A stretch of 34,422 nucleotides of DNA, taken from positions 1 through 34,422 of the forward strand of contig JABMNL010000025.1 of assembly GCA_013204585.1 (NCBI GenBank), read 5' to 3'. Source of the DNA: SAR202 cluster bacterium (lineage in GTDB: Bacteria; Chloroflexota; Dehalococcoidia; Lucifugimonadales; UBA3495). A program made the translations under genes and the position numbers. The notes beneath the pieces are model-generated. The model saw nothing but the letters and a program-made list of their open reading frames with translations. It was not told where the DNA came from and did not search any database. This document shows, in pieces, positions 1-7,779 of this stretch. Within the stretch, counting starts at the first letter, position 1; the number at the start of each line of letters is the position of its first letter.

Positions 1-60
1 CATCTGCTGGTACATCTGCTGGTACATCTGCTGGTACATCTGCTGGTACATCTGCTGGCG
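1..60. repeat. 12-bp in-frame tandem repeat (PADV codons)
   Basis: The unit CATCTGCTGGTA occurs four times perfectly (1-48). A fifth copy (49-60) differs at its last two bases, and a decayed copy follows at 61-70. On the minus strand the unit reads as codons for Pro-Ala-Asp-Val, so copy-number change would not shift the frame of the ligase-like gene. The array touches the window edge and its full length is unknown. Confidence 0.9.
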
Positions 61-988
61 CATCTGCATGGCCAGCTGATAAACAATTTTTTGCGAAAGT
101 GTTTATGGTACCGGTGCTCCAGAGAGCGGAAGCAAGAACCATCGTAATTAATAGACCTGCTAACAACGTTTTTCTTGTTGCATGGAGAGAGTAGGTCAAT
201 AAGATCATGCTTGCTCCCGCAGCAAACCCAACGAGAGAGCCTCGTGCGCCAGTGGACAAAAGCAACGGAATTGAAATAAGCAACACCACGCTCCACATGG
301 GCCGCCATTTTCCGTGACATAGCCTGCCGATGGCGATGATTCCCGCGATGGCAGCGTATCGGCCTACACCGGTTTCGCGAAGTCGGCCGCCTGTAACATC
401 GATCCACCCTGAAGCACGGCATTCCAAATATCGGGAGGGGTCGATTAATTTGTCCACGAGGTCCAGGTAAAAAACGGCCATCAAGAATAGGCCGATGCTG
501 ACCAATATCAAACCAAACCAAGTTACATTGATTATGCGGCGAAGTTGCTCGAGGGGGTCGGCTCGCCAAGTCGAGCTCCAAAGGACTACGGGAACCGATA
601 GGTAAAGAGCGGACCACCACAGCGCCGAAGAAGTATCTGGAGAATTCAAAGAAGCGACGAGGCCGGTCAGACCGTATGCTGCTGTCAGTCCAAGAGGGCC
701 AAAGAAACGAAATGGCCGTGGGCTTCGTTTAATCACATTGAGTCCAATGATACTGGCGGCCAGGCCTGCCGCAATCAGAGGAAACACCGCGCGAAGACCG
801 TGCGCGAAGGCCGCCGGACTTCCTGGACTTAAGATATCCTTCAGATTACCCGGGCTGATACTTAACCAGAGCATCAGCCAGAGCCCAGCGGGTAATAAAA
901 TGTACAGTTTTGCCCCAAGTTGGTCTTTGGATAGCAAACCTGCCAGAGTGGGCCCCAACCGGGCTTTAGTTTCTATTAGATATTGCAT
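1..988 (-). CDS. O-antigen ligase/polymerase-family membrane protein, partial (3' end beyond window)
   Basis: An open frame of 329 codons starts with ATG at 988 and has no stop before the window edge. I see about nine hydrophobic segments, near residues 28-42, 66-86, 96-113, 122-138, 155-178, 211-224, 232-246, 251-268 and 275-290. Two motifs typical of the Wzy/WaaL ligase-polymerase superfamily are present: ETGVGRYAAI near 205-214 and LSTGARGSLVG near 244-254. Family members join or polymerise lipid-linked glycans on the outer face of the inner membrane. The start is fixed, because a TGA (997-995) in the same frame lies three codons upstream and is the stop of the preceding glycosyltransferase. 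Residues 311-329 are a PADV tetrapeptide repeat that runs off the edge. Ligase and polymerase cannot be told apart without the C-terminus. Confidence 0.85.
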   Translation of the reverse strand, partial: MQYLIETKARLGPTLAGLLSKDQLGAKLYILLPAGLWLMLWLSISPGNLKDILSPGSPAAFAHGLRAVFPLIAAGLAASIIGLNVIKRSPRPFRFFGPLGLTAAYGLTGLVASLNSPDTSSALWWSALYLSVPVVLWSSTWRADPLEQLRRIINVTWFGLILVSIGLFLMAVFYLDLVDKLIDPSRYLECRASGWIDVTGGRLRETGVGRYAAIAGIIAIGRLCHGKWRPMWSVVLLISIPLLLSTGARGSLVGFAAGASMILLTYSLHATRKTLLAGLLITMVLASALWSTGTINTFAKNCLSAGHADAPADVPADVPADVPADVPAD

Positions 989-994
989 TCCCGG

Positions 995-2257
995 TCAGTT
1001 ATCTGACTCTTTTTGGAAAACTGGCTGATATACCGCCATCAGTCTTTCTCCCAACTTGTCCCAGTGGTATTCTTGCTCGGCGCGCTCACGGGCTGCTTTT
1101 CCTAACCTTAGCCGCAATCCCTCGTCGAGGTACAGCCGTTCGAGAGCGTCTGCCAGATTCTGAACAGTTTCCGCAGGAGACGCAGGCTTTAGCTTGATCC
1201 CGCACTCGTCGTCGATGTGGAGACCAGGTCCGCCGATATCTAGGCACACTACCGGCTTTGCGGCAGCCATGGCCTCTATGACCACAGTCCCGCCGCCATC
1301 CCGCATACTAGGGAATAGCAAGACGTCGCTGGATGCCATTTTAGACATGAGCGCGTCCCTGGGTATTGCCCCAGGAAGATTGACCTTATCTTCTAAGCCG
1401 GACTCGCTTATCAGGGCTCGTAACCGGTGTTCTTCGGGACCACTGCCCGCGATGGTCAACTTGGAGTTTGGATACTTGTCTGAGAATAGCTTGAAAGCCC
1501 TGATCGCCAAGCCGAAACCTTTGACCCTGATAAGGGATCCCGCAGAAAGTACGTCGAACACCCCATCTTCTGATCTGGGAGAAGCTTGAAGGGACAAGTC
1601 CTCTGTAGAAACACCGCTGACTGGAAAGAAGTGGGCTTTCTGCGTCCATTTCTTAGGTAGCTGGGCCATTGAGTCCTTGTTGCAGACCATAATTGCGCCG
1701 GCCTTACTTTGGCCTTTTATGAAAATGGGGTCGTGGCGAAAAATCCACTGACCAACCCTACGGACTTTCTCCCACAGCCGACCACTTAAGGCGTACTCCT
1801 GTTCAATCTCTTTAGGCGCACGATGGGCTCCGCCACCGGGGCCCCGCACGTAGGGTATGGGCAATAAAGCACCAACAAAACTGGCCATCCAGTCGTTGGC
1901 ATACGTGATGTGATGGAAAAGGTCAAAATTTAGTTCGCGATGTAACCGGCGGGCAGCAAGGTAGACATTCATCTGCCAGAAATAGTAGTAAATTTGGTGT
2001 CCGCCTTGAAATTTCAGAAGAGGTTTCAGCCAGCCTGGGAAGCTAACAAATTCAAAGTGAAGGCCCGGTATCGGCTGAGTCGCAATAGCGTCTTCGATAC
2101 TTCCTCGGTCTTCTTCTTGAGTAAGGGCCCAAACATCATGGTTCTTGGCAATCTGTATTAGCAGGTTCCAACCGAGGATGTCTTCGCCGCCGGTGAAACC
2201 TGCCGATCCAGGAGGGGAACAGGTAAAGGCACTGGCCAATATCCGGCGTCGTGTCAT
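995..2257 (-). CDS. GT4-family glycosyltransferase
   Basis: A GT-B fold retaining glycosyltransferase of about 420 residues. The N-terminal acceptor domain begins after a short basic start and contains a glycine-rich stretch near the N-terminus. The C-terminal donor domain carries AGSGPEEHRLR and DGGGTVVIEAMAAAKPVV, which is the GT4 E-x7-E region. The likely role is cytoplasmic transfer of a sugar to the lipid-linked glycan. I chose ATG at 2257 because it overlaps the stop of the upstream FkbM gene as ATGA; a TTG four codons earlier (2269) is possible. The gene is translationally linked to both neighbours, and the ligase-like gene begins 6 bases after its TGA. Donor and acceptor cannot be read from sequence. 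Confidence 0.9.
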   Translation of the reverse strand: MTRRRILASAFTCSPPGSAGFTGGEDILGWNLLIQIAKNHDVWALTQEEDRGSIEDAIATQPIPGLHFEFVSFPGWLKPLLKFQGGHQIYYYFWQMNVYLAARRLHRELNFDLFHHITYANDWMASFVGALLPIPYVRGPGGGAHRAPKEIEQEYALSGRLWEKVRRVGQWIFRHDPIFIKGQSKAGAIMVCNKDSMAQLPKKWTQKAHFFPVSGVSTEDLSLQASPRSEDGVFDVLSAGSLIRVKGFGLAIRAFKLFSDKYPNSKLTIAGSGPEEHRLRALISESGLEDKVNLPGAIPRDALMSKMASSDVLLFPSMRDGGGTVVIEAMAAAKPVVCLDIGGPGLHIDDECGIKLKPASPAETVQNLADALERLYLDEGLRLRLGKAARERAEQEYHWDKLGERLMAVYQPVFQKESDN

Positions 2258-3150
2258 TCCTTCGCGCAAAGGAGATTAACCGAGCTGTTTGACACCAACA
2301 AACGGTTCGTCAACGACGAATAATCCGTTTCAAATACTGGGGAGAGGCCATTTGAATCGTCAACATTAGATAGCTGAAATCCGAGAGATCTCAACTTTTC
2401 TAAGAAGCTGATGGGGGTCACTCCTGCGCTTTGGAGTAAGGCTGGATTGAATTCGATGATTAAATTCAGTTTAGGGGAACGCAACAACAACTGGGACATC
2501 CCGTCTAAAACAGCTATCTCGGCTCCCTCTACATCAATCTTTATCAGGTCAATCTGAGGCCAGCCTTGGGATTCCAAAAAATAATCCAGAGTCGTCGTTT
2601 CAACCGAGGCGTTGCCTTGTTCGGGTAGGCCATGCTGATACAGGCTGTGCCTACCCGTGTCTAGTCCAGAAAGATATATTGTTGCATTCCCCTTCTGGTC
2701 TGATATTGCCATTTTGGTCGCCGTAATGTTGCTGTAATTATTCAATGCGATATTTTTTAGCAACGTATCGTGGTTGCCTGGTGCAGGTTCAAACGCGTAG
2801 ACCTTTCCAGTGGGCCCAACTAGTTTGGCGGCGAGCAACGTGTAGTAACCCACGTGGGCTCCGATGTCGATGACTACCATTCCAGATTGCAAAGTCTCTT
2901 GGAACAACAGCGTTGTTGCCGGTTCATATCGGCCGTTTGCCATGGCTAAGGGGGGATATGAACCGGAGGGAGCAAGGTACATGGAGTTGCCATTGAGTTG
3001 AATAGGGCCGGATCCCCCCGGTGATAGCTTGTATAGAATTCGTCCGATGACCGGGCCTAGAAACCTACGAGCAAGCCCCATTAGCCCCAAAGCGCCGACA
3101 ATCTTGCGGGCGGATCCGTAAGACATGTCAGCGAATTTGTGGATATTCAT
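2254..3150 (-). CDS. FkbM-family methyltransferase
   Basis: A protein of 298 residues with the FkbM class I SAM-dependent methyltransferase core. SAM motif I is VVIDIGAHVGYYTLL, followed by GKVYAFEPAPGNHDTL and LIKIDVEGAEIAVL. FkbM-type enzymes O-methylate hydroxyls, and in surface-glycan loci they usually act on sugars. The start codon overlaps the stop of the upstream GT4 gene as ATGA (3147-3150), and the stop overlaps the next GT4 start, so the three genes form a coupled GT-MT-GT unit. A paralogue lies at 4380-5243 with the same motif order but clearly diverged. The methylated sugar is not predictable. Confidence 0.9.
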   Translation of the reverse strand: MNIHKFADMSYGSARKIVGALGLMGLARRFLGPVIGRILYKLSPGGSGPIQLNGNSMYLAPSGSYPPLAMANGRYEPATTLLFQETLQSGMVVIDIGAHVGYYTLLAAKLVGPTGKVYAFEPAPGNHDTLLKNIALNNYSNITATKMAISDQKGNATIYLSGLDTGRHSLYQHGLPEQGNASVETTTLDYFLESQGWPQIDLIKIDVEGAEIAVLDGMSQLLLRSPKLNLIIEFNPALLQSAGVTPISFLEKLRSLGFQLSNVDDSNGLSPVFETDYSSLTNRLLVSNSSVNLLCAKE

Positions 3151-4316
3151 GTCGTTCCCCCTGAATAATTTTCTTGAAAAAATTCAGAGACTACGCTTTT
3201 GATTCCGGTCTGAAAATGGTCCACCGAGAACTGCTGAGCGCCTTTTGCTAGGTGCTCCCGCAACCTATTCTGGATGTCCTGACGGCCCAATACCATGTCA
3301 ATCTTATCAATTGCGTCTGGCACGCTACTGTAAACAAGGTTATCGTGATTTACGATTTCGACCTGGCCCCCATTATCCGGTGCGAATACGATACCGCCCG
3401 CTTCTACCATCTCAGCAACGGCAATTCCGAAAGGTTCGTCCTTGCGACCACTGATGCCAAAGCTATGGCTTTCAATTAGTGCATTCTTGCTATGTTCGTC
3501 AAGTCTGCCTTCGAATGAGACCCAACCCGGGTGATGCAGTAGACAGTTCTCCCGTAGGTTTCGGGCGTAGGGGCTGCTATCTGCGTCGCCTACGACATGG
3601 AGATGGACGTCGTGGCCTTTACCACGGACTCCTTCCAGAATCTCTAGAATAGTCTCAATCTGTTTTTCAGGTATTATCCTGCCGATACAGACAAAGCCAT
3701 TTTCTCGATTTTGGTGCGGAACATTAGAAAAGGCACTGGTTACGGGGGGGTAGAGCACACCCGCCTGAACGCCGTAGTCGCGGCGCATCAATTCGGCTGT
3801 CCATTTAGAATTTGCCAGGGAGATATTGTTCTTCCAGGCAGCCGGATCGGCGGGAGAAATCCAGTCGCAAAGTTTAAGATAGGCCGATCGCAAAGGTGTT
3901 TTTCCGTACCACCATCTTTCCCAATTCCGCAGCGGTAGAATAGTCGGCAGTGCCTCTAAGTCGGCCACCAATTGAATCCCCTTAACGCCAAAGGCGCACG
4001 GGTTATAGCCGCTGACCATCAAGTCAAAGTTAGGTGCGATTCGTTGGCAGTACCGTTGTATGAAACGCCACCTGAGAGCCGCGAATTTTGTGGTCTTTCT
4101 AAGGCCTAAAGGGAGTTGGACTTGAAGTATCGAAAAATCAGAAGGGTTGAGCTTCGTACCGTAGAATCGGTTGATGCCATTGATGTCCACCGTGCCGCTG
4201 GTGATTAGGGAGACATCGTAGTCATCTTTTAGAGCTGCCAGTGCCCACAAGGCAACCGCCTCGGAGCCTCCCCAGCCAAGCCGTGGATGGATGATGGCTA
4301 TCTTAGGCTGTTGCAT
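3147..4316 (-). CDS. GT4-like glycosyltransferase
   Basis: A GT-B glycosyltransferase of 389 residues. The N-terminus has IIHPRLGWGGSEAVALWAL, the GGxE-type start of many GT4 enzymes. The C-terminal donor domain begins at GFVCIGRIIPEKQIETIL, the usual interdomain region. It contains GRKDEPFGIAVAEMVEAGG, the E-x7-E donor-binding motif, and NGGQVEIV. It should add a sugar from a nucleotide donor at the cytoplasmic side of the membrane. It lies between two FkbM methyltransferases and overlaps the downstream one by ATGA. ATG at 4316 is the natural start, 63 bases after the upstream stop. Specificity is unknown. Confidence 0.9.
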   Translation of the reverse strand: MQQPKIAIIHPRLGWGGSEAVALWALAALKDDYDVSLITSGTVDINGINRFYGTKLNPSDFSILQVQLPLGLRKTTKFAALRWRFIQRYCQRIAPNFDLMVSGYNPCAFGVKGIQLVADLEALPTILPLRNWERWWYGKTPLRSAYLKLCDWISPADPAAWKNNISLANSKWTAELMRRDYGVQAGVLYPPVTSAFSNVPHQNRENGFVCIGRIIPEKQIETILEILEGVRGKGHDVHLHVVGDADSSPYARNLRENCLLHHPGWVSFEGRLDEHSKNALIESHSFGISGRKDEPFGIAVAEMVEAGGIVFAPDNGGQVEIVNHDNLVYSSVPDAIDKIDMVLGRQDIQNRLREHLAKGAQQFSVDHFQTGIKSVVSEFFQENYSGGTT

Positions 4317-4379
4317 GCGTAATTAGCCGTGGGGTTTCGCAGTGAGCCTTGGAATGTTCAATCACCGAATAAGCGTTGC

Positions 4380-5243
4380 TCATTTTGTGGTGTCTTTTTT
4401 AGTGCAGTACAAATTACAGGACGCCAAGTCCGGTTCGATTGGTTCCAGGCAACCCATTTCTTCGTTGATGACCTGACAGTCAAATCCGGCTTTATCTAGT
4501 TGAGCCAGATAAGTTTCTTGATTCACCCCGGCTTGGCGAAGGCAGTAGCCGTTAAATTCAACAAAAAGTACCATGTTTTTACTCTGGGCCAGGGTTTCTG
4601 CCATCCCTTCCAGTGCGAGGGGTTCACTACCCTCTATATCCATTTTTACCACATCAACCGGCTTGCGGCACGGGAACGAATCTATGGTTATGCACTCTAC
4701 CGGGATTGTCATTTCATTGGATTTTTGGGTAGGAAATAAGGACCCGACCACTCCAGTGACTTGACGGAAATAAAACGGCACAGTGGTGCAATTGTTGCTG
4801 ACGGCTTTGTTGACGGAGATAAGATTATTGAAGTTATTGAGCTCAGCATTTTTTTTCAAGATATCGAAATTTTTCGGAGCGGGCTCAAAGGCGTAAACCA
4901 TACCTTCTTTTCCAACGCATTGGGCCGCCAGTAATGAAAAGTAACCGTGATGGGCACCGATATCGAGAACTGTAGAACCGGGTTTTAGAGCATTTTTGAA
5001 AAGTTTAGTGGTATAGGGCTCCCAACTTTTAATGCCGTATGCAATGGCAAAGGGATGGATATTGATTGGCTCTCCATCCAGAAGAACCGGCACACCTCGG
5101 CCAGAAGAAAGCCATCGGGCGGTTAGTCGCTTAAAACCAAACCAGATGCTTCCGAATAGGGGAATTCGGGACATACCAGTGGACTGGAACCAAGAGTTGG
5201 TTTTCCAACCGGCAATGGTTAACCAGTATTTCCACTTAATCAT
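4380..5243 (-). CDS. FkbM-family methyltransferase
   Basis: A protein of 287 residues with the FkbM core: VLDIGAHHGYFSLLAA (motif I), MVYAFEPAPKNFDIL and VVKMDIEGSEPLALEGM. It is expected to O-methylate a sugar hydroxyl with SAM. The ATG at 5243 overlaps the stop of the upstream GT-B gene (5240-5243, ATGA), so it is probably co-translated with it. The N-terminal 60 residues are basic and aromatic, as is common before an FkbM core. It is paralogous to the gene at 2254-3150. A glycan with at least two differently methylated sugars is one explanation for both being present. Confidence 0.9.
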   Translation of the reverse strand: MIKWKYWLTIAGWKTNSWFQSTGMSRIPLFGSIWFGFKRLTARWLSSGRGVPVLLDGEPINIHPFAIAYGIKSWEPYTTKLFKNALKPGSTVLDIGAHHGYFSLLAAQCVGKEGMVYAFEPAPKNFDILKKNAELNNFNNLISVNKAVSNNCTTVPFYFRQVTGVVGSLFPTQKSNEMTIPVECITIDSFPCRKPVDVVKMDIEGSEPLALEGMAETLAQSKNMVLFVEFNGYCLRQAGVNQETYLAQLDKAGFDCQVINEEMGCLEPIEPDLASCNLYCTKKDTTK

Positions 5244-6646
5244 CGGTCGGCAGCCGCAGTCTCATTTGTTACGAGTTCGGCATTTAAAGCCGCGAGCAGG
5301 AATGACGAAATCCGATCTGCGGATTTACCATCCATCTTGTAGCACATGGATTCGGCGAAACGGGCCCTTTCCTCCCGCTCCAACGCGGGACCAGCTAAGT
5401 AGCGTGAGGTTAGGTTGACCAGTTCATCGAAACTACCTGCGAGTCTAGTAGCCCCTGACTTAACAATGAGCTGGACGTGAACCCAGTCGAAGTAGCGTCG
5501 CACGGATTCATGATAATTCCTTTCGTGGAGGTCGAAAGCAATGTTGATTACTGGCCGGTCAAGGGCGACTGCATCGATGGTAATGGTGGAGGCGGTGTTG
5601 ATTACCAGGTCCGAGTAGGCCAGCGCATCGCGCAACAGGCGTATGTCGGTTTGATCCATCAGGCGGCTATCGTCCAAATTTTGTCTTTGAATACCTGGAA
5701 TTTGGAATACCACGTTTGAATCTTTGATTGAGGCATACCGTTGGACGTCGTCTTGTTGATGAATCCGCACTAATACTTGGACGTTACCTGCGTATTCCCG
5801 ATTAAGGGCATCAACCAGACCAGCCAAAATTTCCGGCTCCTCAGGAGTGAGACCACCAGGCGATGTAGCAAAGAGGACTGTTAATTTTGCTGGATCTAGG
5901 CCGTGTTGGTGGAAAAATTCTTCTCTCCGCTCGTCTGGGATTGGCTCGGCGTAAACGTCAAACTGAGGAATGCCAGTAAGCCTTATTTGCGCAGCGTGGG
6001 CACCGTAAATGCTGATGAGCTCGCTTTTCATTACTTGGTTCCACACGAAGTAGGAGTCCAAAGGTGCCACTAAGCATCCTTCGGTGGTGAGGGCATCCCA
6101 GCTATGAATCATTCCAACAGTAGTAATTCCGTTTAACTTTGCATACTTGAGAAAATAGTATTCGCGCATTCCATGGGGGTTGGTGGCAAACACAAGGGAA
6201 GGCTTGTACCGGTCGAAAAGTGATTGATAGGTGAGAGGGATGTTAGCGCTTCGGTTGTGAAAGGCGGTCAACAATCGTTGGAGGATTTTGCTTTTCGGCA
6301 GCGGTTGACTAAGAACGGTGTCGAGCAGGTACTGCTTTGGGTTGGTCGCCCGCAAAGATTTTCGCTTCACTTTGTTCGACGTCAAAGCCGGATCGCTGTT
6401 GATCTGCTGAAACCTAAGGCTCAGCATACGGTTAATTATCCTGCTCGGAGTGTACCGTGGCACCGCAGGCAGCGGCTCAAATACTAGGTTGTCGTTCAGA
6501 CCTTGGTACCTCTCAGCCATGTCAGGTATGGGAGTGAATGCTACCACCCGTACGTGGCCGCTGGCGGTCAGTTTTTCCAAAACTCCCGTAAAGAGTATAT
6601 TCCGGACCGAGAGCCCAACCGGCAGAGTCACGAAGATAGTTTTCAT
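5240..6646 (-). CDS. GT-B-fold glycosyltransferase, possible NulO transferase
   Basis: A protein of 468 residues with a GT-B-like layout and no clear assignment to a named family. The N-terminus (MKTIFVTLPVGLSVRNILFT) looks like a Rossmann start. The C-terminal half has VLVRIHQQDD and the donor-site stretch VINTASTITIDAVALDRPV, as seen in CDP-glycerol transferase-like and UDP-GlcNAc 2-epimerase-like proteins of capsule loci. It begins in an ATGA overlap with the second cytidylyltransferase (6643-6646). That coupling makes a CMP-NulO transferase a reasonable guess, but no recognised sialyltransferase motif is visible. The downstream FkbM gene also overlaps it by four bases. Confidence 0.7.
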   Translation of the reverse strand: MKTIFVTLPVGLSVRNILFTGVLEKLTASGHVRVVAFTPIPDMAERYQGLNDNLVFEPLPAVPRYTPSRIINRMLSLRFQQINSDPALTSNKVKRKSLRATNPKQYLLDTVLSQPLPKSKILQRLLTAFHNRSANIPLTYQSLFDRYKPSLVFATNPHGMREYYFLKYAKLNGITTVGMIHSWDALTTEGCLVAPLDSYFVWNQVMKSELISIYGAHAAQIRLTGIPQFDVYAEPIPDERREEFFHQHGLDPAKLTVLFATSPGGLTPEEPEILAGLVDALNREYAGNVQVLVRIHQQDDVQRYASIKDSNVVFQIPGIQRQNLDDSRLMDQTDIRLLRDALAYSDLVINTASTITIDAVALDRPVINIAFDLHERNYHESVRRYFDWVHVQLIVKSGATRLAGSFDELVNLTSRYLAGPALEREERARFAESMCYKMDGKSADRISSFLLAALNAELVTNETAAADR

Positions 6647-7344
6647 TGGCGACGTTGCTTCAGTAGGGCTTCAATAATGATGAGGTCGTTTTTAGTATCC
6701 ACATCGAAGGAGTCAATCTGGTCCATCACGTATGGCTGGGTATTGGCGCCGTACAATGTGTCGTGGTTCATTAAAGTCGTAGTTTTCACCAATAATACGG
6801 CGGGGCCGTTGCGGGCATATAGGATGGGTTTGTCTTGTCGCCTTAGAACCATCGACCCTGCCTGGTAGGGTTCTAGGCTTCCATTGGCGTCAACTGACAT
6901 GAGCGAAGCGGGACCGAAATTATGAGGCACCTCGACAACGCTGACCACTGTATCGGCTCCGGTGCGGTTCATAATCTCGATAGCGCCAGTTATATGCTCG
7001 GCTCGCCGCAAAGGTGAGGTAGGTTGCAGTATCATCACGGCGTCGGGATTGTATCCTTCTTTCTCGCGCAACCATCGAATGGCATGCTGTACCACCGGTA
7101 GCGCGAGTGTATTGTCTTGGGCCAATTCGTCCGGCCGCATAAAGGGCACTTCTACCCCATGTTCCTTGGCTACCTTGGCGATACTGGGGTCATCGGTGCT
7201 AATGATTACTCGGCTCAATTGGCAGCTGGCCAGCGCAGCTTCACAGCTGTACGCGAGCAGAGGACGACCCAACAAGGGAACGATGTTCTTGTGGGGAATG
7301 CCCTTGGAGCCGCCTCTGGCGAGGATAAGGCCCAGAATATCCAT
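6643..7344 (-). CDS. neuA: Acylneuraminate cytidylyltransferase-like (second set)
   Basis: CMP-NulO synthetase family, about 233 residues. It has the diagnostic N-terminal nucleotide loop ILARGGSKGIPHKN (residues 7-20) and LQPTSPLRRAEHI in the middle. It transfers CMP from CTP to the anomeric hydroxyl of a nonulosonic acid. I chose ATG at 7344 because the family starts immediately before the loop; a TTG at 7368 would add eight residues. It completes a second neuB-neuC-neuA set (10043-6643). It differs clearly from the paralogue at 21602-22309, so it likely serves a different NulO. It is separated from the second neuC by the largest gap in the window and overlaps the next GT by ATGA. Confidence 0.9.
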   Translation of the reverse strand: MDILGLILARGGSKGIPHKNIVPLLGRPLLAYSCEAALASCQLSRVIISTDDPSIAKVAKEHGVEVPFMRPDELAQDNTLALPVVQHAIRWLREKEGYNPDAVMILQPTSPLRRAEHITGAIEIMNRTGADTVVSVVEVPHNFGPASLMSVDANGSLEPYQAGSMVLRRQDKPILYARNGPAVLLVKTTTLMNHDTLYGANTQPYVMDQIDSFDVDTKNDLIIIEALLKQRRQ

Positions 7345-7779
7345 TGGTAATTCGCGAGATGCTAACAATTATTTATTGGCCAACCGGACACAACAGTGGT
7401 GTTTTGTTTCTATGGTACTTAGGGCGATTGTTCAGAACTAGCTATTCTGGCTTTGCATAGGAGTCTCAACCATGAGCTACAGACACGATGAGGCCTCTAC
7501 TCTTTTGGTGAACCAATAACCGAACGTCATCGATTTGAAGTAAGACAAAGCTTCTCGCTTCTGTTCTGGATTTGCTATTCTGACCTCGACTGTCGCACCT
7601 AACACCAAACCGTTGTCGTAGCCTACTGTATATTCGGCCTGAACCCCAGTGCAATAGAACGGGGGACAAATTTAGCGCGGGTTCTGTCACCCCCTAATTA
7701 GGGTTGGTCTCAGGGTCGCACAGAACCTAAATTTACTGCCCAATATTTAGGCCGGGTACCCCGTGTTTCCTTATGGAGT
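7345..7779. other. Largest non-coding gap (about 435 bp)
   Basis: This lies between the second neuC and neuA genes. It holds the protein-like remnant described at 7477-7671 and a perfect 12-bp palindrome, CCCTAATTAGGG (7692-7703). It also has a weak inverted repeat, CCTAAAT/ATTTAGG (7726-7732 and 7745-7751), and GTTCTGT/ACAGAAC (7681-7687 and 7720-7726). I see no convincing -35/-10 pair on the minus strand and no terminator with a U-tract. A promoter for the downstream genes could still be here. Confidence 0.5.
7477..7671 (-). pseudogene. Possible C-terminal remnant of an unidentified protein
   Basis: A stop-free minus-strand frame of 64 codons ends in TAG (7479-7477). It has no ATG/GTG/TTG at its 5' end and is closed upstream by TAA (7674-7672). 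Its translation looks like real protein, with alternating hydrophobic residues and no low-complexity bias, for example GLVLGATVEVRIANPEQ and EALSYFKSMTFGYWF. The overlapping frame with a start codon (7690-7466) is rich in Arg and Ser and looks random. I do not recognise the family. It could be the 3' remnant of a deleted gene, or chance. Confidence 0.3.

Noticed and set aside
1-72. CRISPR-like array at the left edge
   Set aside because: Units are 12 bp with no spacers and lie in frame in a coding sequence.
7466-7690. 74-codon minus-strand ORF in the large gap
   Set aside because: The composition looks random, and an overlapping frame reads far more like protein.
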